NCBI GenBank assembly: GCA_023433775.1
Contig: JAEYTY010000114.1
Coordinates: 1 to 19,726 of the forward strand
Reading direction: 5' to 3'
Length of the DNA stretch: 19,726 nucleotides
Origin: Pseudomonadota bacterium
GTDB taxonomy: Bacteria > Pseudomonadota > Alphaproteobacteria > Rhizobiales > Devosiaceae
Below the pieces are notes generated by a model. The model ran no database searches. It was not told where the DNA came from and worked only from the letters and a program-made list of their open reading frames with translations. Of this stretch, positions 14,804 to 19,726 are shown in pieces. Each line of letters begins with the position of its first letter. Position 1 is the first letter of the stretch. Position numbers and translations under genes: made by a program.

Positions 14804-15705
14804 CGGCCATGACCCGCGCCCTCCCCATCATCACTGTGCTCATTGCCATTGTGCTGGTGTGGTATGCGGCCGCCATCGGGCTCAATGCGCCGTGGCAGAA
14901 TGATGTCTATCGGCGCGGGGACGTGGCCAATGTGCCCTTTACCCAGTTTGTCGCCGACGCCTGGAACCAGGAAAAGCCTGTTTTGCCGACGGCGCATCAG
15001 GTGTTTGGGGAGCTGTGGAATTCGACCGTTCTGATTGCGCCCAACAAGCCGCGCAGCCTCATTTTCCATGCCTGGGTGACCTTTTCGGCGACCGCTTTGG
15101 GCTTTGCCATGGGGTCGGTTCTGGGGATCGGGCTGGCGGTTCTCATCGTCCATAATGAGGCGATGAACCGCTCGCTGATGCCCTGGATCGTGGCGAGCCA
15201 AACCATTCCCATATTGGCGCTGGCGCCGCTGATCGTGGTGATCGGGTTCAATCTTTTTACCGGCACGCTGGGAATGCCGACCGATCCGGCGCGGCTCATT
15301 TCCAAGGCGATCATTTCGGCTTATCTCAGCTTTTTCCCGGTGGCGGTGGGCATGGTGAAGGGGCTGCGCAGCCCCGAGGCGATCCAGCTCGACCTGATGC
15401 ACACCTATAATGCCAGCCCGGCGCAGACTTTCTGGAAGCTGCGCTGGCCGGCCTCGGTGCCGTTCCTCTTCGCCTCGCTCAAGGTGGGCGTGGCTGCATC
15501 GCTGGTCGGCGCAATCGTCGGCGAATTGCCGACCGGGGCGGTGGCGGGGCTGGGGGCGCGACTCTTGGCCGGGTCCTATTACAGCCAGACCATCCAGATC
15601 TGGTCGGCGCTGGTGGCCGCCTCGATTTTGGCGGCGCTGCTGGTGCTGGCAGTGGGGCTGGTTGAAAAGCTGGTCAACCGGGCAATGGGGGCGCGGGCGG
15701 CATGA
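14800..15705 (+). CDS. ABC importer permease 1 (BPD_transp_1)
   Basis: An inner-membrane subunit of 301 residues. One span lies at about residues 5-27, then an external loop of about 60 residues, then five further spans in the binding-protein-dependent permease domain. The loop that contacts the ATPase is readable as PEAIQLDLMHTYNASPAQTFWKLRWP in two parts, matching the EAA pattern. The external loop between the first two spans carries an insertion of roughly 35 residues compared with ordinary SsuC/TauC permeases. GTG 14800 overlaps the ATPase stop by four bases and has GGAGG just upstream; ATG 14809 is an alternative start. It should pair with the next permease as a heterodimer. Confidence 0.9.
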   Translation: MTAMTRALPIITVLIAIVLVWYAAAIGLNAPWQNDVYRRGDVANVPFTQFVADAWNQEKPVLPTAHQVFGELWNSTVLIAPNKPRSLIFHAWVTFSATALGFAMGSVLGIGLAVLIVHNEAMNRSLMPWIVASQTIPILALAPLIVVIGFNLFTGTLGMPTDPARLISKAIISAYLSFFPVAVGMVKGLRSPEAIQLDLMHTYNASPAQTFWKLRWPASVPFLFASLKVGVAASLVGAIVGELPTGAVAGLGARLLAGSYYSQTIQIWSALVAASILAALLVLAVGLVEKLVNRAMGARAA

Positions 15706-16793
15706 GCCAGCTGCAATATTATCTCGCGCTGGTGGCCGGTGGCGTGAGTCTTGCCGGGCTGGGTTTTGGGCTGGCCTCGGGGCCACTTGAGCAGGCGCTG
15801 CTGGTCAAGATTTTTCTGGGGCTCGGGGCGCTGTCGTTGCTGCGCTTTGTGGTGCCGCTGGGTTTGTGGATCGATGGCGCCATGGCCTGTCTGGGGGCGG
15901 TGGCGGTGATCACCGGGCTTGGCGTGTTCAGTCCGCAGCCGGCGTTTTTCTGGCTGGCGCTGGTGGCGGCATGGCTTTTTGCCTGGCTCTTTATCGAGCG
16001 GCTGTCGCGGGCCTTGAAGGGGCGCGATGACGCGGGCATGGAGCTGATCATTCCGATGGTGTTCGGGATGTCGATTCTCGTCATCTGGGAAGTGGTGACG
16101 CGCGGGGCGAATGTGCCCCAGGTGATCCTGCCGCCGCCCTCGATGATCGGGGCGCGGATTGCCTCTTCGGCGGGAATTTTGTGGGCCGATTTCCAGCAGA
16201 CATTTTTGAAGGCCGTGCTGATCGGCTATGCGCTGGGCTGCGGGCTGGGCTTTGTGGTGGCGGTGCTGATCGACCGCTCGCCCTTCCTCAAATCCGGGCT
16301 TTTGCCGCTGGGCAATTTCGTTTCGGCGCTGCCTATCGTGGGCGTCGCGCCCATCATGGTCATGTGGTTTGGCTTTGACTGGCCGAGCAAGGCAGCGGTC
16401 GTCGTCATCATGACCTTCTTCCCCATGCTGGTGAACACAATCGCCGGACTCAACGCGGCCTCGTCCATCGAGCGCGACCTGATGCGAACCTATGCTGCCC
16501 CCTATTGGCAGACCCTCTTGAAGCTGCGCCTTCCCGCTGCGGGGCCCTTCATTTTCAACGCCCTCAAGATCAACTCGACATTGGCCCTGATTGGCGCAAT
16601 CGTAGCGGAATTCTTCGGGACGCCCATTGTGGGAATGGGCTTCCGGATCTCTACCGAAGTCGGCCGGATGAATGTCGACATGGTGTGGGCCGAAATCGCG
16701 GTGGCGGCTGTCGCGGGCTCGGTCTTTTATGGGGTGATCACGCTGGTCGAGCGGCGCGTCACTTTCTGGCATCCGTCGGTGCGTGGTGCATGA
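15702..16793 (+). CDS. ABC importer permease 2 with extra N-terminal membrane domain
   Basis: The product is 363 residues, about 100 more than a usual NitT/TauT permease. Residues 1 to about 105 form an additional set of four likely membrane spans ending in LKGRDD. The standard permease domain then begins with IIPMVFGMSILVIWEVVTRG and the NVPQVILPPPSMIGARI segment normally seen near the start of these proteins. The ATPase-contact loop is SIERDLMRTYAAPYWQTLLK followed by LRLPAAGPFIF. The C-terminus keeps the GMGFRIS and ERRVTFWHP pattern. The start ATG 15702 overlaps permease 1 by four bases. The extension is in frame with no alternative start that removes it cleanly, so it looks genuine. Confidence 0.9.
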   Translation: MSQLQYYLALVAGGVSLAGLGFGLASGPLEQALLVKIFLGLGALSLLRFVVPLGLWIDGAMACLGAVAVITGLGVFSPQPAFFWLALVAAWLFAWLFIERLSRALKGRDDAGMELIIPMVFGMSILVIWEVVTRGANVPQVILPPPSMIGARIASSAGILWADFQQTFLKAVLIGYALGCGLGFVVAVLIDRSPFLKSGLLPLGNFVSALPIVGVAPIMVMWFGFDWPSKAAVVVIMTFFPMLVNTIAGLNAASSIERDLMRTYAAPYWQTLLKLRLPAAGPFIFNALKINSTLALIGAIVAEFFGTPIVGMGFRISTEVGRMNVDMVWAEIAVAAVAGSVFYGVITLVERRVTFWHPSVRGA

Positions 16794-16822
16794 AGACGGG
16801 GCTTAAACAGGGAAACGGGAAC

Positions 16823-17818
16823 ATGAAGACATTTCTGACGGGGGCCCTGGCAGGGGCCATGACGCTGGCGGCCATTGCTGCGCCGATGGCGCAGGACAAT
16901 TCGGTGACGCTGCAGCTCAAATGGGTCACGCAGGCGCAGTTTGCAGGCTATTACGTCGCCCAGGCCAAGGGATTTTATGAGGAAGAAGGCCTTGATGTCG
17001 AAATCAAGCCCGGTGGCCCGGACATTGCGCCCGAGCAGGTGATTGCCGGCGGCGGCGCTGATGTCATCACCACCTGGATGGCGGCGGGCCTGGCTGCGCG
17101 CGAACGCGGCGTGCCGCTGGTCAATATCGCCCAGCCCTTCAAGAGCTCGGGCCTGTTGCTGACCTGTTCGAAGGAAGCCGGCGTCAACAGCACCGACGAC
17201 TTTGCTGGCAAGACGCTAGGCGTCTGGTTCTTCGGCAATGAATATCCGTTCTATGCCTGGATGGCCAAGCTGGGTCTCTCGACCGAAGGCGGCGCCGAGG
17301 GTGTTGAAGTCCTGAAGCAGGCCTTCAATGTCGATCCGCTGCTGCAGAAGCAGGCCGCCTGTATCTCGACCATGACCTATAATGAATATGGCCAGGTGCT
17401 GAAGGCCGGTATCACGCCCGACGAGCTGACCGTGTTCAACTATCGCGATGAAGGCGTCGGGATGCTGGAAGACGGGCTCTATGTGCTCGAAGACAGCCTC
17501 GAAGACCCGATCTTTGTCGAGAAGATGACCAAGTTTGTTCGCGCTTCGATGAAGGGCTGGGAATATGCCCGCTCCAACCCCGAGGAAGCTGCGCAGATCG
17601 TGGTCGACAATGACATGACCGGCGCCATGACGCTCGAAGACCAGCTCTACCAGATGACCGAGGTCAACAAGCTGACCGAAGGCTCGACCGGCGCGCTCGA
17701 CCCGGCCGACTATCGCCAGACGGTCGACACGCTGCTCTCAGCCGTGTCGCCGGAAAACCCGGCCATCACCAAGGAACCGGAAGGGGCGACCTCTTCGGTG
17801 GTAACTGACGGGCTTTAA
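16823..17818 (+). CDS. ABC importer substrate-binding protein, NMT1/THI5-like
   Basis: The periplasmic receptor of the importer, 331 residues. The signal peptide MKTFLTGALAGAMTLAAIAA is followed by a probable cleavage after APMA near residue 23. The mature N-terminus has the THI5/NMT1 pattern: LQLKWVTQAQFAGYYVAQAK, GFYEEEGLDVEI, and KPGGPDIAPEQVIAGGGADV. This family includes ThiY, which binds a formylaminopyrimidine thiamine precursor, and binding proteins found in pyrimidine catabolic clusters. Together with the operon this makes a pyrimidine-type ligand likely, but the exact one is unknown. ATG 16823 is chosen because it gives a clean signal peptide and has GGGAAACGGGA upstream. It is the last gene of the operon and is followed by a strong terminator. 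Confidence 0.9.
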   Translation: MKTFLTGALAGAMTLAAIAAPMAQDNSVTLQLKWVTQAQFAGYYVAQAKGFYEEEGLDVEIKPGGPDIAPEQVIAGGGADVITTWMAAGLAARERGVPLVNIAQPFKSSGLLLTCSKEAGVNSTDDFAGKTLGVWFFGNEYPFYAWMAKLGLSTEGGAEGVEVLKQAFNVDPLLQKQAACISTMTYNEYGQVLKAGITPDELTVFNYRDEGVGMLEDGLYVLEDSLEDPIFVEKMTKFVRASMKGWEYARSNPEEAAQIVVDNDMTGAMTLEDQLYQMTEVNKLTEGSTGALDPADYRQTVDTLLSAVSPENPAITKEPEGATSSVVTDGL

Positions 17819-17844
17819 TCGTCATAAATTTCAATGACTTGCAG

Positions 17845-17878
17845 CGGGCGAGGAGCAATCCTCGCCCGTTTCATTTTT
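17845..17878 (+). terminator. Rho-independent terminator of the pyrimidine operon
   Basis: CGGGCGAGG (17845-17853) pairs perfectly with CCTCGCCCG (17860-17868) across the loop AGCAAT, followed by TTTCATTTTT. It lies 27 bp after the binding-protein stop and closes the operon. Confidence 0.92.
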
Positions 17879-17908
17879 GGCGGTTTCGGCAGGACGCAAA
17901 GCCCTCGG

Positions 17909-17933
17909 GGAACGAATCCTCTCGCTCACAGTT
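17909..17933 (+). promoter_or_regulatory. EcfG-type general stress promoter candidate
   Basis: GGAAC (17909-17913), a 16-nt spacer and AGTT (17930-17933) match the alphaproteobacterial general stress sigma factor consensus GGAAC-N16/17-CGTT at all but one defined base. It is placed to start transcription near 17940, just upstream of the microprotein cassette. Confidence 0.55.
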
Positions 17934-17935
17934 GT

Positions 17936-17951
17936 TTGACCACTGCGTCAA
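17936..17951. promoter_or_regulatory. RutR-like palindrome over the stress-cassette transcription start
   Basis: TTGACCACTGCGTCAA has perfect TTGAC/GTCAA arms and matches the RutR consensus at 12 of 14 defined positions, the same score as the operator at 7943. It overlaps the inferred transcription start of the cassette. Binding by RutR is not established; another TetR-type regulator could use it. Confidence 0.4.
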
Positions 17952-17972
17952 CACAAGAAGAGGGCTCGTTCC

Positions 17973-18047
17973 ATGAACAGCATCATTTATCTCGTCGGCC
18001 TCGTCGTCGTCGTCATGGCAATCCTGTCTTTCATCGGTCTCGCGTAA
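17973..18047 (+). CDS. 24-residue single-span membrane microprotein
   Basis: An ATG at 17973 opens a 24-codon frame ending in TAA at 18045-18047. The product begins MNSIIYLVGLVVVVMAIL and is hydrophobic almost throughout, enough for one membrane span. AGAGGG lies about 8 nt upstream of the ATG. It is the first gene after the EcfG-like promoter and precedes the larger membrane protein by 19 bp, whose ribosome binding site falls in that gap. Short frames can be chance; the ribosome binding site, hydrophobic coding bias and operon position support a real gene. No function is known to me. Confidence 0.6.
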   Translation: MNSIIYLVGLVVVVMAILSFIGLA

Positions 18048-18066
18048 GCGCGGGGGAGACAGAAGA

Positions 18067-18945
18067 ATGGCACCCCATACAGTTGTAGAAGACATTGCTG
18101 TCGTCGAGACCGGCGCTGCTGGCCGCGACAATGGCAGCTATGTTGATTGGCCGGCCATTATCGCCGGCATCATTTTCGCCACGGCCATTTCGGTCGTCCT
18201 GATCACCTTCGGCTCGGCGATTGGTCTCAATTTCCTCGATTTCGATTCCCGTGAAGGCGCTTCGGCCATTCTGGTCGCGGTTGCTGCTGCCAGCTGGATG
18301 CTGTGGGTGCAGATTTCGAGCTTCATGGCTGGCGGTTATCTCGCTGGCCGCCTGCGTCGCCGGCATTTCGATGCCACGGCCGATGAAAGCGATATGCGCG
18401 ATGGCGCCCATGGCCTTCTCGTCTGGGCCGGTGCAGCCGTGCTCGGCACGGTGATCGCCCTTGGCGGGATCGGTGCTGCGGCAACCACGGCCAGCAATAC
18501 TGCGCTGACTGCGGCTGCCCTGGCCGATGAAGATGCGGATGATCTGCAGGCCTATTTCGTCGATGGTCTCTTCCGTGGTGGCCAGCCGGTGGAAGCAATT
18601 GCTGCCCGTGATGAAGCTGGCCGCATTCTGACCCAGGCCGCGCTCAATGACGGCACTGTGCCCGCTGCCGACCGCGATTATCTCGTGGCTCTGGTTTCGG
18701 CCAATACCGGCCTTGCTCCCGACGCTGCCAATGCGCAGGTCGATAGCGTGCTGGCCCAGGTCGAAGCTGCCCGCGTTGAAGCTGTGGAAGCGGCGCGCAT
18801 TGCCCGCAATACCACGATTATCGGCGCTTTCCTTCTTGCTGCAGCTCTGCTGGTTTCGGCCATCGGCGCATACTGGGCAGCCCAGAAGGGTGGCAATCAC
18901 CGCGATGAGAACACCGTCTTTGCTGACGTGTTCCGCCGCTTCTGA
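18067..18945 (+). CDS. Four-span membrane protein of the kind often labelled PhnA-like
   Basis: The product is 292 residues. A short cytoplasmic N-terminus (MAPHTVVEDIAVVETG) precedes spans at about 28-54, 65-93 and 115-140. A soluble, alanine- and acid-rich region of about 115 residues follows, then a last span at about 258-278. DWPAIIAGIIFATAISVVLI, TFGSAIGL and SFMAGGYLAGRLR are as in a Hyphomicrobiales family that databases tend to label PhnA-like; I see no relation to the phosphonate gene PhnA. The function is unknown. GGGGGAG lies 9 nt upstream of the ATG. The flanking microproteins and the EcfG-like promoter suggest a stress-induced envelope role. Confidence 0.8.
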   Translation: MAPHTVVEDIAVVETGAAGRDNGSYVDWPAIIAGIIFATAISVVLITFGSAIGLNFLDFDSREGASAILVAVAAASWMLWVQISSFMAGGYLAGRLRRRHFDATADESDMRDGAHGLLVWAGAAVLGTVIALGGIGAAATTASNTALTAAALADEDADDLQAYFVDGLFRGGQPVEAIAARDEAGRILTQAALNDGTVPAADRDYLVALVSANTGLAPDAANAQVDSVLAQVEAARVEAVEAARIARNTTIIGAFLLAAALLVSAIGAYWAAQKGGNHRDENTVFADVFRRF

Positions 18946-18969
18946 TCGACAGGCAAAAGGAGAAAAACA

Positions 18970-19044
18970 ATGTTTCGTGCTTTGGGCCTGTGGCTTCTCG
19001 GCGTGCCAATCTGGCTGATCATCATCCTCTTCCTGGTCTTCTGA
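18970..19044 (+). CDS. Second 24-residue single-span membrane microprotein
   Basis: An ATG at 18970 with an excellent AAAGGAG 8 nt upstream encodes 24 residues beginning MFRALGLWLLGVPIWLII and ending LFLVF, then TGA. It is a single hydrophobic span with an N-terminal arginine. The LGLWLLGVP pattern resembles very short membrane proteins I recall from Hyphomicrobiales genomes, which lack assigned functions. It is 24 bp after the four-span protein gene and immediately before a strong terminator, so it is clearly the last gene of the cassette. It is the same length as the first microprotein but not obviously related in sequence. Confidence 0.7.
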   Translation: MFRALGLWLLGVPIWLIIILFLVF

Positions 19045-19054
19045 CCGGAAACAA

Positions 19055-19083
19055 AAAGGCGGGGCAAGTGCCCCGCCTTTTTT
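19055..19083 (+). terminator. Rho-independent terminator of the microprotein cassette
   Basis: AAGGCGGGGC pairs with GCCCCGCCTT around the tetraloop AAGT, followed by a run of six T residues. It lies about 10 bp after the microprotein stop. The A run on the left side means it could also act on transcripts from the minus strand. Confidence 0.93.
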
Positions 19084-19160
19084 CTATGCGTAACGTCGAA
19101 TTCCCTCACGGCTACAAAGGGGCAGGAGTTTTCGGGCTTCTGGATGCTGCCGTTCCTTCG

Positions 19161-19292
19161 CCTCCCTCCCTTGAGGGGAGGGATTGAGGATGGGGGTCCC
19201 AACATTGATAACAAGACCACCCCCACCCCAGCTCTGCTACGGCCCAATGGGCCGAGCGACGCTACCCTCCCCTCAAGGGGGAGGGAGGGCAG
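19161..19292. repeat. Intergenic inverted repeat built from two hairpins
   Basis: The left arm CCTCCCTCCCTTGAGGGGAG (from 19161) and the right arm CCCTCCCCTCAAGGGGGAGG (from 19265) are inverted copies of each other, and each is also a hairpin on its own. Inside, GATGGGGGTC and GACCACCCCC form a second inverted pair. The element fills most of the gap between the cassette terminator and truB. Its G-rich, self-complementary form suggests a dispersed intergenic repeat, but copy number cannot be seen from one window. No gene is visible in 19084-19322. Confidence 0.65.
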
Positions 19293-19322
19293 GAGCGTTG
19301 GCTCCGGTGGGACAGGCTCGAA

Positions 19323-19726
19323 CTACAGATTAAAAACCCGGCGGGGTTTGAACTGGCCGAATTCGACATGGCCGGTGGCAAGAACCTGGCCGCGGAAGCT
19401 GACCCAGCATTCGTCGAGATTGGCGGGCGCGGAGGCGCCGGTGAGGAGAACCGCATTGCCATGGCTGATGGCTGTGGCCTGGCCGGCATCGAGCCGGATT
19501 TCCGGCAGATCGGCAAAGCCATCCGACACCGGGGCGAGCAGCGCATCGCGCTCTTCGCCCTCGGCAGCAGCTTCCAGCTCGGCAATGGTGATGGCGCGGG
19601 CATCGGTGAAGGCGCCGACGGCAGCGCGATGAAGCCGGGTGACATGGCCCCTGGTGCCCAGAGCTTCGGCAATGTCTCGGGCCAATGCGCGCACATAGGT
19701 GCCCTTGCCGCAGGTGACTTCGAGCA
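19323..19726 (-). CDS. truB: tRNA pseudouridine(55) synthase TruB, C-terminal part, cut by window end
   Basis: TruB makes pseudouridine 55 in the T-loop of tRNAs. The visible 133 residues begin inside LEVTCGKGTYVRALARDIAE, the conserved GTYVR-LARD block near the end of the catalytic domain, followed by ALGTRGHVTRLHRAAVGAF, as in bacterial TruB. The C-terminal region after about residue 60 of this fragment matches the small PUA-like end (GNAVLLTG, then GHVEFGQFKPRRVFNL). The 5' two thirds, with the catalytic aspartate, is outside the window. The stop is at 19325..19323. The inverted repeat follows its 3' end. Confidence 0.93.
   Translation of the reverse strand, partial: LEVTCGKGTYVRALARDIAEALGTRGHVTRLHRAAVGAFTDARAITIAELEAAAEGEERDALLAPVSDGFADLPEIRLDAGQATAISHGNAVLLTGASAPANLDECWVSFRGQVLATGHVEFGQFKPRRVFNL

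Noticed and set aside
15579..16772. Long minus-strand open frame opposite permease 2
   Set aside because: Its translation is low-complexity (His, Gln, Arg, Pro) and it mirrors a clear membrane protein.
1..19726. CRISPR array, insertion sequence or rRNA operon
   Set aside because: No regularly spaced repeats, transposase motifs, terminal inverted repeats or rRNA sequence were seen on either strand.

Overview
The window looks like the chromosome of a GC-rich alphaproteobacterium, most likely Hyphomicrobiales and perhaps Devosia-like. This rests on GC-rich third positions, frequent 1-4 nt gene overlaps, an EcfG-type stress promoter, and protein families typical of that order. The genus is an inference from reading and was not tested by a search.

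Layout. (1) Positions 1-1331 are the edge of an integrated element. A broken tyrosine integrase (minus strand) points away from an intact tRNA-Ser(GGA), whose 3' end is the probable attachment site. The element continues left of the window. (2) Positions 1333-7205 hold mixed genes: a small membrane protein, msrA, a large STT3-like membrane protein, an AT-richer two-gene islet that I read as a Panacea-type (DUF4065) antitoxin with a translationally coupled MazF/PemK-like toxin, a DoxX-family membrane protein and a membrane diguanylate cyclase. (3) Positions 7212-17878 are the core of the window. A RutR-like TetR repressor is divergent from a nine-gene operon: omega-amino acid:pyruvate aminotransferase, CoA-acylating (methyl)malonate-semialdehyde dehydrogenase, M20-family beta-ureidopropionase, dihydropyrimidinase, an unrecognised small exported cysteine protein, and a complete NitT/TauT-type ABC importer (ATPase, two permeases, NMT1/THI5-like binding protein). 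The operon ends in a strong terminator. (4) Positions 17909-19083 are a small cassette with an EcfG-like promoter: a 24-residue membrane microprotein, a four-helix membrane protein and a second 24-residue microprotein, closed by a terminator. (5) Positions 19161-19292 are an intergenic inverted repeat, followed by the 3' part of truB on the minus strand, cut by the window end.

How the genes work together. The operon encodes reductive pyrimidine catabolism from the ring-opening step onward. Dihydropyrimidinase opens dihydrouracil or dihydrothymine, the ureidopropionase releases beta-alanine or beta-aminoisobutyrate, the aminotransferase makes the semialdehyde, and the dehydrogenase yields acetyl-CoA or propionyl-CoA. 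The ABC importer probably supplies the pyrimidine. The first enzyme, dihydropyrimidine dehydrogenase (PreT/PreA), is not in the window. A near-consensus RutR operator lies between the repressor and the operon.

Most worth a second look: the coupled toxin-antitoxin candidate; the secreted four-cysteine protein wedged into the catabolic operon; a permease with an extra N-terminal membrane domain; and a second RutR-like palindrome in the promoter of the stress cassette.
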